A stretch of 64,000 bases of DNA from the NCBI GenBank assembly GCA_039105265.1, contig JAPFFF010000022.1, positions 372,001-436,000 on the forward strand, read 5' to 3'. The DNA is from Tritrichomonas musculus (taxonomy: Eukaryota > Parabasalia > Tritrichomonadida > Tritrichomonadidae). The notes below the pieces were generated by a model. The model worked only from the letters and a program-made list of their open reading frames with translations. It had not been told where the DNA came from and did no database searches. This document shows, piece after piece, positions 28,238 through 37,038 of this stretch. The position numbers were made by a program, and so were the translations under genes. Each line of letters starts with the position of its first letter. Position 1 is the first letter of the stretch.

Positions 28238-28460
28238 CAATACTAGAAGCCAAATCGTTTTGAAGGTTCTCTGAACATTGAGTTTCAATATCAATTTTGA
28301 ATACTTGTAGCTCAAATTCAATTTCTTCATGTTTGAATGCTAGGATCCAAAATGTAAGGTTTAGGTATTTAGAATTCATTTTCAAGTACGTGTTTGAATA
28401 CTAGATGCTCAAATGTAGGTTTATGTATTTTGGGTATTCAGTTTTGAGGTCATGTTTCAA
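28238..28460. repeat. Degenerate tandem repeat of about 60 bp
   Basis: Three related units begin TGTTTCAATACTAGAAGCCA, TGTTTGAATGCTAGGATCCA and TGTTTGAATACTAGATGCTC, at about 28239, 28330 and 28390. On the minus strand they read as short amphipathic helices, so this may be a decayed coiled-coil part of the fibre gene to the left. Confidence 0.4.
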
Positions 28461-28700
28461 TGAATGGCTCATCTGAAAAATGCAATGTGATACTTCGTAA
28501 TTCACTTTGTGAAAGTGATTTTAGGCAAAAATAATGGGGGAAAATTCTGGGCTATTTTGGGGTTTTGGAAGTATGTAAGAAATGTGTGAAAAGAGGTTTT
28601 GAGAAAGTTGGAAAATGGATTTTTAATGAAAAAATGATGTACCCCAAGATATGAAACTTTTTGTAAGGAATATTTTTTTTAATGCAGACGCAAAGAAAAG
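28461..28700. other. Non-coding junction region
   Basis: It contains a 7-bp hairpin with a 3-base loop (TCACTTTGTGAAAGTGA, 28503-28519) and a G-run (GGGGG near 28537). The left end of Polinton 2 should lie hereabouts, but no copy of the terminal tip sequence is visible. Confidence 0.3.
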
Positions 28701-28973
28701 ATGACAAACTATACAGATGATGAATTAAGACTTGTTAATGCTATTGCAGACTCAATTGAATTTAATTATGATGATGTTAATGATATCAATAATGAAAAAT
28801 TTTTAACAGTTCGTACCATCAATAAAGAGAAAGAAAGATTAGAGAAATGTAATGACAAAATAGAATGCAATTTCATAAGAATGAATATCAATGAATGGAT
28901 GAATGAAATTAAGCAAATGTTGACATGGAAACTATTTGTTGATATGGAACGTATGAGATCACAAAAAGCATAA
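28701..28973 (+). CDS. Small acidic/helical protein, unknown
   Basis: 90 residues, mostly charged and probably all helical (INKEKERLEKCNDKIECNFI). It starts after a T8 run. It may belong to Polinton 2 or to the fragment on its left. No family recognised. Confidence 0.35.
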   Translation: MTNYTDDELRLVNAIADSIEFNYDDVNDINNEKFLTVRTINKEKERLEKCNDKIECNFIRMNINEWMNEIKQMLTWKLFVDMERMRSQKA

Positions 28974-29184
28974 AAATATAACTTTATTTTTGGACTTTAT
29001 TTAATAAATTAGCTTTAGAAAAACCTTGAAATTATCTGGTTTAATTTCGTTTCCAAGGCTATCGGTAAACCAAATTCGGAAGTCCCTCTTTATACCTATA
29101 TACGAATACTTGCGATTATCATCATTTGGCACAACAGCTATTTTATAATTAATTTAAGATTTTATCGGGTATGCAAATAAGAAT

Positions 29185-29529
29185 ATGTCTATTGATAAGC
29201 ATTTTGACTACGCTGATGATTTCGAAATAAAGCCAGATACATGGAATCGTTATAATTGGGATAAATATCCTAGTGATATAAAGCGAATTTGGTCTAGTTG
29301 CAATGGAGCTCACATATTTAGTAAGCGACTATATTTCTTTAGTCCAAGTTACCGAATTGTATACCAAATAGGCAGCGATCCATTACGATATCATGAGAGA
29401 GGTGATGATACACATGTTTATTGTTTGATCGACGATAATAATAAGCGATATAGTTTTGGTGTCAATTATTTTTTGTTTATATTGACAGAAAATATGAATA
29501 AGATCGAATTACCTAAGAAATATCGGTAA
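29185..29529 (+). CDS. Unknown 114-residue protein of Polinton 2
   Basis: Aromatic- and Asp-rich (WNRYNWDKYPSDIKRIW, RYSFGVNYFLFIL). It could be a compact alpha/beta fold. No known motif, signal or membrane segment. A 9-base TTATTTTTG-type block after its stop belongs to the next intergenic region. Confidence 0.4.
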   Translation: MSIDKHFDYADDFEIKPDTWNRYNWDKYPSDIKRIWSSCNGAHIFSKRLYFFSPSYRIVYQIGSDPLRYHERGDDTHVYCLIDDNNKRYSFGVNYFLFILTENMNKIELPKKYR

Positions 29530-29644
29530 ATTATTTTTGTTAACACCCATTTATCCTATGTTCTGGCCAACCTCAGAGGTTTCCACCTAAATTAGCCCAA
29601 ACTATTTTTAATTTAATTTTTTATTTCCCATTCATAAATATAAT

Positions 29645-29947
29645 ATGTCTACAGAAATTCTTTACCCCCAATTTGAAGATGATTTCGATGGATTCGATGA
29701 ATATGTCCAATGTGTTAGCAAATATGTGCTAGCTCATAGTGACTGGATTGGTGAAATTGTTGATATCTACGATCTAGTCTACGACTATGTCAGCAAAGAT
29801 GATGAGTATTGGGATTGTGAGGTTGATGAAGATTATTTGCAAAGAAAATATGATTTCGATGAGTCAGATTTAGATGATCCACGCTGTAAGGTATATATCA
29901 TCACCTCAGTAGTAAGGGCTTTGTTAGCTAATAGAGCTAGCGCATAA
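29645..29947 (+). CDS. Unknown highly acidic 100-residue protein
   Basis: Very rich in Asp and Glu (FEDDFDGFDEYVQ, DDEYWDCEVDEDYLQ), with a short hydrophobic C-terminus. Acidic small proteins are common DNA-mimic or assembly factors, but nothing specific supports that here. The start is preceded by a TTTTTTATTTCCCATTC block. Confidence 0.4.
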   Translation: MSTEILYPQFEDDFDGFDEYVQCVSKYVLAHSDWIGEIVDIYDLVYDYVSKDDEYWDCEVDEDYLQRKYDFDESDLDDPRCKVYIITSVVRALLANRASA

Positions 29948-30001
29948 ATGAATGATTATTTTTTGTATCCCAATGTTTACAAATGTTTATTTTTGATTTA
30001 A

Positions 30002-31243
30002 ATGAGTTACCGACGAGATGTCCGATACGATCCTGATAATGGAGCTCGTATAGATATTGAACAAATTCCATTGCCCATTGAAATGGTTTATAATTCATTC
30101 ACTGATGCAATCACTGATACGGATCCTACAACAGGCGATGAATCATATTTTCAAAACGGTCCTAAACACTTTAATAGAATTTATTTTAAATATCCACCTG
30201 AATGGAAAACATCTAATATTGGCGAAAAAATTATTGGAGTCCGTAATATGAAAATTAGTATAAGAAAATGTACTCAATTAGATTTCGCCTTATATATTAG
30301 AAAATATAAACAAGACAAATTTAATTATCTAGCTAATGGTTTATACCCTGATGATGATCTTAGTCATTTAAATGATGACCAAATCCAAGATGTAGTTAAT
30401 AGGATGGATCCAAAGGATATTCAGGTGTATAGAATAGAATATGTTAATGATATATATGATGATGTTGATGATTTCATTGACGATTTATATGATAACATTA
30501 ATCGTGATAATGTATATAATATGCTTCGAGATAGAATACTTGATTCAGGACAATCTAAAGATGAAAAAATAGCAGCACTCGAACAGTTAGATTCAGATAA
30601 AGATAATTATCATTTGATGTGTTTACACAATGATGTTCCATTCTATCTTAATAATGATGTTGATGGTATTTATGATGTTAGAGATTTCGGTGTTTATGAG
30701 GAAATTGATGACAAAATTATGTTAGAATTTAGATCAAGCCAGAATGATCATGATGAATTCTATGTTGATTTCATGATGACTCCAAACAATCAAGATGCTA
30801 CATACAAGAAATTCTATCAATGGGATGATGGTAATGATGAACCTTTACCTTATGCAGCTGTGTATCCTGATGAATTAGATGAAAATGATAGATTTGAGTT
30901 TGATACTGCAAATTATTTCGATATTGGTACTACAAATCCTAATCGAAATAGTTTAGAATATGTAACTAAGTTTCATAGAGACCTCATATTCAATGATGTC
31001 ATGACAAGCCTAGAGTGTGAGGTAGCTGCTTCATTTGCATCTCAATCAAATCATAACATTATAGGTAGAACAAATGAAATATTCAATCCGATTAAGTATT
31101 TCAAAATCAATGATGATGATGATAAGTTCTGGATTGAGTTTTATGATCGAAATGAAATTGATGTTCCTGTAGCATTTAATGATTTCGTTATGTTTACGAT
31201 GGATGTTGTGTTCTTACAAAATCGTAAGCTACTGTACAATTGA
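30002..31243 (+). CDS. Minor capsid (penton-like) protein
   Basis: 413 residues. It has PPEWK and IIGVRNMKISIRKC near residues 63-90, where many Polinton minor capsid proteins have a G-V-R-x-(L/M) strand, and ends NPIKYFKINDDDDKFWIEFY followed by VPVAFNDFVMFTMDVVFL. That ending is a closing beta hairpin of the kind seen in single jelly-roll vertex proteins. The middle is strongly acidic. Its place directly before integrase and ATPase fits a structural gene. The start follows TTTATTTTTG at 29986-29995. The penton assignment is inferred. Confidence 0.5.
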   Translation: MSYRRDVRYDPDNGARIDIEQIPLPIEMVYNSFTDAITDTDPTTGDESYFQNGPKHFNRIYFKYPPEWKTSNIGEKIIGVRNMKISIRKCTQLDFALYIRKYKQDKFNYLANGLYPDDDLSHLNDDQIQDVVNRMDPKDIQVYRIEYVNDIYDDVDDFIDDLYDNINRDNVYNMLRDRILDSGQSKDEKIAALEQLDSDKDNYHLMCLHNDVPFYLNNDVDGIYDVRDFGVYEEIDDKIMLEFRSSQNDHDEFYVDFMMTPNNQDATYKKFYQWDDGNDEPLPYAAVYPDELDENDRFEFDTANYFDIGTTNPNRNSLEYVTKFHRDLIFNDVMTSLECEVAASFASQSNHNIIGRTNEIFNPIKYFKINDDDDKFWIEFYDRNEIDVPVAFNDFVMFTMDVVFLQNRKLLYN

Positions 31244-31262
31244 AAACTCTAATTCATCATAA

Positions 31263-32372
31263 ATGTCTAGAATTAAGTTTGCAACAATTGCTGATGTTTA
31301 TAAGAAATATCCAACGAACACATTATCCAAGTTCAAACGAATTGCGAATAAATATGGTTTCACAGATGATGAAGCCAAGGAATACCTTAATAATAAGGTT
31401 GTTCATGATCAACATATTCCTCCACCTAAGTTCATGCACATTTATTCTAAAATCCCGGAAGCATTCCAAATGGACACATTCTTTGACGACACTAAGTCGG
31501 CAACAGGGATTGGAAATCCAGATTACCTAATGTTTATTAATATTAATTCTCGCAAAGCCTATGCTTATCCAATGTCAGGTAAGGGAGCTAAGGAGGTATT
31601 GAGATCATTGAACAACTTTATTAAGGATGAACCTGAATGTAAGTCTATTATGTCAGATGAGGATGCTGCTTATTTGTCAAACACTGTGTTAGATTACATG
31701 CGAGAACATGATATCATCTACACAACTACCACCGACAATGATCTCAATAAGTTAGGTATTATTAATAGATTTATGAGAACAATTAGAGATATGAAATCTA
31801 ATGAACCTAACACAGATATCTTAGATCTAGTTGAATCCTATAATGACATGCCTCATAGATCACTTAATTATAAATCACCAAATGAAATAACTAGAGATGA
31901 CGAATTAGAATATATTAATAAGATGGAATCTCAATGTAATCCATATAAGTTCAAACCAGGTGATACAGTCAGAGTTGTTCTTGATAAGAGCCCATTAACT
32001 AAGCACCGAACCAATTTATCTAAGGAGTCGTATATTGTTGATTCTCCTTATGGGAACCAATTCTTAATAAGATCTAGTGATGGATCTGTTGATACAGTAC
32101 CAGGTTATAAACTAGTTAAGTCAGCTAAAAATGTTCCACTGGCTGTCTCTATTATAGATGGCAAGCGAGGTATCGTTAAAGATATCCGATCCTACAACAC
32201 CAAGAATGACACTTATTCGATTACATATTTATTGCCAGACAATTCATTAGTCAAAGACACTATCAAATCTAAATATATGCGTGAGGGTCATCCAACCAAG
32301 TTATCGACAATGGAGCGTCAATATTGGCTTAATCAAAATAGCATTCCAGATCGAATTAAGAAATTCATTTAA
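31263..32372 (+). CDS. Retroviral-type integrase (rve, c-integrase) of Polinton 2
   Basis: 369 residues. After an N-terminal helical part, the catalytic core shows QMDTFFDD (D71) and IMSDEDAAYLSN (D132), then the helix NKLGIINRFMRTIRDM and the ending HRSLNYKSPNEI, typical of rve integrases. A C-terminal KFKPGDTVRVVLDK SH3/chromo-like barrel follows, then a second small beta domain (KRGIVKDIRSYN). It would insert the linear element and create 6-bp duplications. It is 20 bases downstream of the minor capsid gene and almost touches the ATPase gene. Confidence 0.85.
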   Translation: MSRIKFATIADVYKKYPTNTLSKFKRIANKYGFTDDEAKEYLNNKVVHDQHIPPPKFMHIYSKIPEAFQMDTFFDDTKSATGIGNPDYLMFININSRKAYAYPMSGKGAKEVLRSLNNFIKDEPECKSIMSDEDAAYLSNTVLDYMREHDIIYTTTTDNDLNKLGIINRFMRTIRDMKSNEPNTDILDLVESYNDMPHRSLNYKSPNEITRDDELEYINKMESQCNPYKFKPGDTVRVVLDKSPLTKHRTNLSKESYIVDSPYGNQFLIRSSDGSVDTVPGYKLVKSAKNVPLAVSIIDGKRGIVKDIRSYNTKNDTYSITYLLPDNSLVKDTIKSKYMREGHPTKLSTMERQYWLNQNSIPDRIKKFI

Positions 32373-32373
32373 T

Positions 32374-33234
32374 ATGATACAAATGGCTGAAATCAAGCAA
32401 GTTGAGGAATTAATTGAGGATTCATTACGTAAGAATCAGCGAGATATTGAGATGGCTTTAATAAAACCACTTAGTCCAGAATATCCATTCTCATCCAATG
32501 GTATATATTTTCTGATCGGCAAAATGGGTGCCGGCAAGTCATTCTGGATATGGAGACATATTATGATAACGGAGCGATTATTTGCCAAGCCGTATTACAG
32601 TAAGATCATTTTCTGTTCAACATCAGGCAAGCTCGACAAGACAGCTGAGGTGTTATCGAAAAATGTTAAGACCCCAATTGAATACATTAAGGAGGATAAT
32701 CTATTACCATACCTTAAGCGACATCTTAGACGAAAACTTAAATACTATGCTATGGTGAAACATGTATTGAGTAAGATGGTTGAGGTGAATGAAGAAATGG
32801 CTAGAATTATATCTAAACATTCGTTAATGGAAATTGAAGACAGAATAGCTTACATTGCTAGTAAACTAGTTCGATATCAGACAGCCTCATACCCATATAA
32901 CACCTTACTAGTTCTAGATGATGCAGCCGGATCTCCACTACTTAAGAATGGTAATTCAGAACTATGTCGATTGCTTACTAAGACCAGGCATTATAACCTT
33001 ACATGTATTATAGCTGTTCAGACATTAAGATTTGTTCACCTCAATGTTAAGCGATTAGCTACAGATATTATATGTTATAGTGGTTTCTCTAAAGAGGATT
33101 TCACCTCAATGCTACAACAGACACCTAACAATCTCGATGTCAAATCAACGACAGCAGAATATCTCAATCATAAAGGCCAACATGATCGATTTATAATCAA
33201 TATTACATCGAATGAATCACACTTTGAGGAATAA
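32374..33234 (+). CDS. A32-like DNA-packaging ATPase
   Basis: 286 residues from MIQMAEIKQ. I choose 32374 because the upstream part of the frame lies inside the integrase gene, whose stop is 1 base away. Walker A is GKMGAGKS (49-56), Walker B is LLVLDDAAG (Asp 182/183), and a sensor-like IIAVQTLRF follows. This is the FtsK/HerA-type packaging ATPase of Polintons and related viruses. It would pump the element into the capsid. Confidence 0.88.
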   Translation: MIQMAEIKQVEELIEDSLRKNQRDIEMALIKPLSPEYPFSSNGIYFLIGKMGAGKSFWIWRHIMITERLFAKPYYSKIIFCSTSGKLDKTAEVLSKNVKTPIEYIKEDNLLPYLKRHLRRKLKYYAMVKHVLSKMVEVNEEMARIISKHSLMEIEDRIAYIASKLVRYQTASYPYNTLLVLDDAAGSPLLKNGNSELCRLLTKTRHYNLTCIIAVQTLRFVHLNVKRLATDIICYSGFSKEDFTSMLQQTPNNLDVKSTTAEYLNHKGQHDRFIINITSNESHFEE

Positions 33235-33262
33235 AATCAACTTATTTTTGTTATATATAAAC

Positions 33263-33694
33263 ATGGGATTCAAGAATTTCATCACTAGCGGTTGGAATCG
33301 ACTTAAGAATGATGTCCATCAAGGACTTATTGGAGCTAAAAATGTTGCTCATAGAGTATGGAGTGCTACAAAGAAAGGCCTAATTGGAGCTAAGAATTTT
33401 GCCGTTAATAATCCTAAAGCTATCGGTACTGTATTACATGCTATCACTCCATTTGCTACGGCATTCAATCCTACATTGGGAGCTATAACATCAACAGGCG
33501 CAAATATATTTAGCCACATGCCTAAGGGATCTGTAACTGATAAGTTAGAGAAAATAAGTGAACAGTTCGCTCGAGGTGAGTTGAAACCAAGTACCCCTCA
33601 GACAGGTGGATCATCCACGGCTCAAGCTGCAGTTGATTCACGACGAGCTACTCAACATAAATCTCATAAATGGATTCCATTTCGAGGGATTTAA
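33263..33694 (+). CDS. Amphipathic minor virion protein, pVI/pX-like
   Basis: 143 residues from MGFKNFITSG, chosen because TTATTTTTG (33242-33250) lies 12 bases upstream. It has two copies of GLIGAKN in amphipathic helices (residues about 22-28 and 39-45), then a hydrophobic Ala/Gly/Thr stretch (ITPFATAFNPTLGAITSTGA) and a basic C-terminus (RRATQHKSHKWIPF). That make-up recalls membrane-lytic or core proteins of adenovirus-like particles. It lies between ATPase and capsid genes. The role is inferred. Confidence 0.45.
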   Translation: MGFKNFITSGWNRLKNDVHQGLIGAKNVAHRVWSATKKGLIGAKNFAVNNPKAIGTVLHAITPFATAFNPTLGAITSTGANIFSHMPKGSVTDKLEKISEQFARGELKPSTPQTGGSSTAQAAVDSRRATQHKSHKWIPFRGI

Positions 33695-33704
33695 CAAATT
33701 ATAA

Positions 33705-33902
33705 ATGAGTGGTAGAGATAGAACCAATGCTTATCGATCAAGTAACTCTGTTATTGTAGCAGGCCCAGGTACTATGTATAATGAAGTCACTAGATCAAGA
33801 TCTATAACAAAGCAATATAATGATAACACTAATACGCATGCTGTAACAGTACCTTATATCAAGACACCTAAAAATCGCAAATCTAAGTCCAAATCACGTT
33901 AA
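33705..33902 (+). CDS. Short NSVIVAGPGTMYNE-family virion protein
   Basis: 65 residues with SSNSVIVAGPGTMYNEVTRS and NTHAVTVPYIK, the same two motifs as 21629-22057 and 61495-61890 but without their proline-rich extension. It ends in a Lys/Ser/Arg tail (NRKSKSKSR). It is present next to the capsid genes in all three elements. Confidence 0.5.
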   Translation: MSGRDRTNAYRSSNSVIVAGPGTMYNEVTRSRSITKQYNDNTNTHAVTVPYIKTPKNRKSKSKSR

Positions 33903-33951
33903 AACATAAATAAGTAAGTATTGACTGTAAGGATATTTTTGTTTAAATCAA

Positions 33952-34632
33952 ATGAGCTCTAAGTATGTACGAGGTGTTAAGAGAAATCAAATCATACAGC
34001 GATGGCTTCAAGGTATCGAGGATCCAGATTATGAGGTGTTCCCTACAAAGAAAGAGGGTAAGTATATCGTTAAATTGAGAGACAATAAGATATCTGATTT
34101 ATCTGAATCAAATCCTGAACCTGAATCAATTATTAGTGAATCCAAATTTGTAGAACATAATGAATCAAATAATATTCAAATGAAATCAACAGATAATGAT
34201 TCTGATTTTGATACTGATACAAATCAGACTCCACCCAGTAAACCTAAAATATCGACTCCAAATAGAGTCCATTCAAACTCAATTTCTACGGTACACAACA
34301 CTAAAGTTGATGGAAACTACGCTCCACAAACTATTAATTTAGAGATATTAGAACAGCTCCGTAATCTTGGTGAAGAAATCCGTAATGACAGATTCAAACG
34401 AGAGCAGAAACAATATATCAAGCATGTTGTCAATAAGGAATTAAATAAATCTCGTATACGCAGCAAATATGTTCCAGATGTATTTGTAGAGCAAACTCAA
34501 CCTGAAAATGATTCATCAATGCAACAAAGTCCATCTGTTCAAACACCAGAGATATCTCAAAACATTGAACCAAATCAAGAATACGACATTCAGCCAGAGC
34601 AACCTATATTTCGATCTCGTATACGCCGCTAA
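33952..34632 (+). CDS. Minor virion protein upstream of the capsid gene
   Basis: 226 residues. KKEGKYIVKLRDNK near residue 35 and NLEILEQLRNLGEEIRNDRF plus KREQKQ near 130-155 match the gene at 63599-64000 (TEGKYIVRERKK, NYEILDELKRLGEEMK, RKEQKQ). The middle is Ser/Asp-rich and disordered, the end Arg-rich (RSRIRR). It is conserved in position directly before the capsid gene. TATTTTTG lies at 33934-33941. It may be a scaffold or capsid-associated protein. Confidence 0.5.
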   Translation: MSSKYVRGVKRNQIIQRWLQGIEDPDYEVFPTKKEGKYIVKLRDNKISDLSESNPEPESIISESKFVEHNESNNIQMKSTDNDSDFDTDTNQTPPSKPKISTPNRVHSNSISTVHNTKVDGNYAPQTINLEILEQLRNLGEEIRNDRFKREQKQYIKHVVNKELNKSRIRSKYVPDVFVEQTQPENDSSMQQSPSVQTPEISQNIEPNQEYDIQPEQPIFRSRIRR

Positions 34633-34677
34633 GTATTAATCTAATGAATCAAATGATTATATTTTTCTATTAAGTAA

Positions 34678-36255
34678 ATGACATTTAACAATGAAGTGTT
34701 TCACAAAACATCTGCAGAGGTAAATACTCAAGTAGCTAGCTATTTCGATGTTGTCGATAATGCATTTGCAATGTCTGATACTAATAAGAAATATTTTATA
34801 GATGCCCAAGCGTCATACAGTCCAAGTGCTCCAATTCATGCAGGCTCATTCACGACATTCATTATTAGTCCAACATGTGATAACACAGCTGACTTATATA
34901 ATGGTTTCCTTAAATTCAAATTGAAAATTAATGCAAGACTCGATCAAGCTATTCAAGATATAAGTAATGTGAATGGAAATGCATTTAATGCATTATGGAT
35001 TGGATTCAAAGATGCTATGGATGCAGTTGAGAAATATGAGATTCTAGCAAATGGTATCTCGATCTATACTCAAAACTTTGGTCCTGAGGAATCTTTTATT
35101 ACTGCATGTGGTGCCAATGAAGCATCAAAACGAGCTGATGTATTCTCTAAAGTTCGTCATAAAGATATATTCCATCGAAATTATAGTCTTGCCCGCTGTG
35201 GAGCATACGTGACAATTACAGCTGGTGACACTGAATTCGATGAAATAGAAATCCCATTGAAAATCGATCTACGCAGATTCCTCCCATTAAGTAACATTAA
35301 ATACTTACCTGCATTTGCCGGTAAACTCGAGCTCAAAATCATGTTTGGAACTCAAGGTCTTGTTTACTGTCCAGTTGGTTCATCACATTCATTATTGCAT
35401 GATATAGCTGAATTCAGTCAATTTGATTTCGATAGTATTACATCTGAATTTACTCAAATCGGAGATCTAGTTAATATGTGGGTGAGAACATCTGGTGCTG
35501 GTCCCTTTAAATTACATGCCGAACAACGAACTCTTACTGTTACACGCGATTTCGAAGTCCTTGACTGCTATAGTGTTATCCCTAATTTTGGCATTGATGG
35601 TGATATATATCAATCACTTGTTCAACGATATACGCAGCAAGAACTTATATTCCCTACACAAATTCTTACATTCACTACTATGTCAAAGAAACTTACCAAT
35701 GGACATGGCTCATCAACTCAGACAATAACACCAAGATTCATCGACTCAATATTCTTTCTGTTCCCACTTAAAGCTACAAATCATACTGTATTTAAGAATC
35801 CTAGATTCACTAATTTTCAATTAAGATGTGGTGGTTATGGATCTGTTCCAGCAATTCCATTTGCTACAAATGGCTCTGACCCAATGTTCCTCGAATTATG
35901 TCAGAATGCTATGAATGTTAATGGCGAACAAACAGGTTTCAATAAAGAGGTCATTCAATCATTGACAAATGGATTCCGTTGGGATCAAAGGGATGAGTTG
36001 TATAGTTTTGAGTGTACATCATTCTTCATTGGACTACCTACTGAAACCGATAACACATTCCAACAAGGTCAAACTACTAATACTCCAATTACATATGAAA
36101 TCGTATGTGATCTACCTAATAATTATTATGCTCAGAATAACTCAACTCCACCATTAATGGGTATATTACAAGATACAGTTATATCTATTCATGTTCAACC
36201 TAATGGTATGCCACCTGTTGTTGAGATCGGGCAGTACGATGTCACGAGTCGTTAA
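34678..36255 (+). CDS. Polinton major capsid protein, copy 2
   Basis: 525 residues, open throughout. It shares with the other two copies SPSAPIHAGSFTTFIISP, DLYNGF, WIGFKDAMDAVEKYEILANG, TQNFGPEESFITACGANEA, RRFLPLSNIKYLPAFAGKLE, ITPRFIDSIFFLFPLK and VQPNGMPPVVEIG. The size and repeated beta blocks fit a double jelly-roll hexon protein. It is preceded by a TATATTTTTC block (34659-34668) and followed by the structured non-coding block. Confidence 0.85.
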   Translation: MTFNNEVFHKTSAEVNTQVASYFDVVDNAFAMSDTNKKYFIDAQASYSPSAPIHAGSFTTFIISPTCDNTADLYNGFLKFKLKINARLDQAIQDISNVNGNAFNALWIGFKDAMDAVEKYEILANGISIYTQNFGPEESFITACGANEASKRADVFSKVRHKDIFHRNYSLARCGAYVTITAGDTEFDEIEIPLKIDLRRFLPLSNIKYLPAFAGKLELKIMFGTQGLVYCPVGSSHSLLHDIAEFSQFDFDSITSEFTQIGDLVNMWVRTSGAGPFKLHAEQRTLTVTRDFEVLDCYSVIPNFGIDGDIYQSLVQRYTQQELIFPTQILTFTTMSKKLTNGHGSSTQTITPRFIDSIFFLFPLKATNHTVFKNPRFTNFQLRCGGYGSVPAIPFATNGSDPMFLELCQNAMNVNGEQTGFNKEVIQSLTNGFRWDQRDELYSFECTSFFIGLPTETDNTFQQGQTTNTPITYEIVCDLPNNYYAQNNSTPPLMGILQDTVISIHVQPNGMPPVVEIGQYDVTSR

Positions 36256-36330
36256 ATCAAATTAATGTCAAACTAAGTTATTCTATATCAGTTTATTTTT
36301 GACAAAAATAATATTGGGTGCAAAAACCGC

Positions 36331-36431
36331 TCCCAGGTGGAGATACTTCGTAATCCGCAAAGCGGATGTAGTGCATTCTAAATCAATGGGACCGGTCCTT
36401 AGGGGAAACAAATATGTATCTCCACCTGGGA
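36331..36431. ncRNA. Candidate structured RNA: 16-bp stem enclosing two hairpins
   Basis: Bases 36331-36346 pair perfectly with 36416-36431 (TCCCAGGTGGAGATAC). The 69-base interior holds a hairpin ATCCGC-AAA-GCGGAT (36353-36367) and the palindrome GGACCGGTCC (36389-36398). The result is a three-way type fold. No coding frame explains it. Strand is unknown. Confidence 0.45.
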
Positions 36432-36533
36432 ACTTACATAAAAATAGCGTCGATGTATTACCGGTACTCGGGGCTGGACTCCATCATCACCCATACGAGA
36501 CTTTCATATGTATGAATTCTCAAATAAAAGAAC

Positions 36534-36604
36534 GGCCCGTAGCAGAATCGAACCAGGTGTCCGGATCACCATGGAAACGCCATACCACTAAGCCGTGTCT
36601 GGCC
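36534..36604 (-). tRNA. tRNA-like sequence (degenerate), possible Pol III unit
   Basis: On the minus strand, 71 bases have a strong A-box-like CGGCTTAGTGG and a B-box GGTTCGATTC at tRNA spacing. A TTTT terminator follows 4 bases after the 3' end (complement of 36526-36529). The ends pair GGCC with GGCC, but the acceptor stem has mismatches and the T stem is not complementary. No clean anticodon arm can be drawn. It is most likely a tRNA relic, or a tRNA-like RNA or Pol III promoter of the element, not a working tRNA. Confidence 0.4.
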
Positions 36605-37038
36605 AGACAATATTTTGGTTCCATATAGGCACATATAGATAACTGGCTGTCACTTTTTTCTAGCCCATGATGCTACCCACATAGTAACTCAACACAGGAT
36701 GCAGTTAGAGCGGTTTTGACGATAGATTTGGATTATCATATTTGACGGTTATAAGGTCAATTTATTTCACCTTAACCGCCAAGGTCAATTCTTTGACCTA
36801 GCCAGGATATATATTTTTGCTCAGAGGATCTGCTATATTCAGAGGACCATATCTCAATACATACTTAACCGATTGAGTTCGTTGTTTCACCATTCGATAG
36901 CTGTGACTATTAAGAATTTAATGTATATCATTAGATCACAATATATTGGTCACCGGTGCCTCAAAATCGACTGTTTTCTACCCCCGAACTCTAAATAGTT
37001 AAAAAAAAATTATTCTCTATTTTTTATCATCAATTCAA

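Larger units (their letters stand above)
26051..28690. mobile_element. Polinton fragment between elements 1 and 2
   Basis: It carries a broken homologue of the 350-residue protein and a fibre-type segment, both minus strand. Neither order nor neighbours match Polinton 1 or 3, and no terminus is visible on either side. The left boundary is sharp because two different genes abut near 26050. The right boundary, near 28690, is uncertain. It is broken, with a few breaks. Confidence 0.5.
36256..37038. other. Structured non-coding block of Polinton 2
   Basis: About 780 bases, more GC-rich than the flanks, with no convincing protein. The 109-codon plus frame across 36299-36628 has no family-like features and crosses strong inverted repeats. 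Contents: a 16-bp closed multi-hairpin structure (36331-36431), a tRNA-like unit on the minus strand (36534-36604), and a run of smaller hairpins to 36960 including AGGTCAA/TTGACCT (36782-36799) and a GGTCACCGGTGCC motif (36948-36960). Neither other element has a counterpart. Confidence 0.5.

Noticed and set aside
28974-29184. Left terminus of Polinton 2
   Set aside because: No copy of AGTAGTATACG or of a matching hairpin pair could be found here, so the boundary is left approximate.
36534-36604. A working tRNA gene
   Set aside because: A and B boxes and terminator are good, but the T stem does not pair and no anticodon arm is clean, so only a tRNA-like call is kept.
36299-36628. 109-codon plus-strand frame over the structured block
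   Set aside because: No homologue in the other elements, no promoter block, and it is explained better by the strong inverted repeats and the tRNA-like unit.
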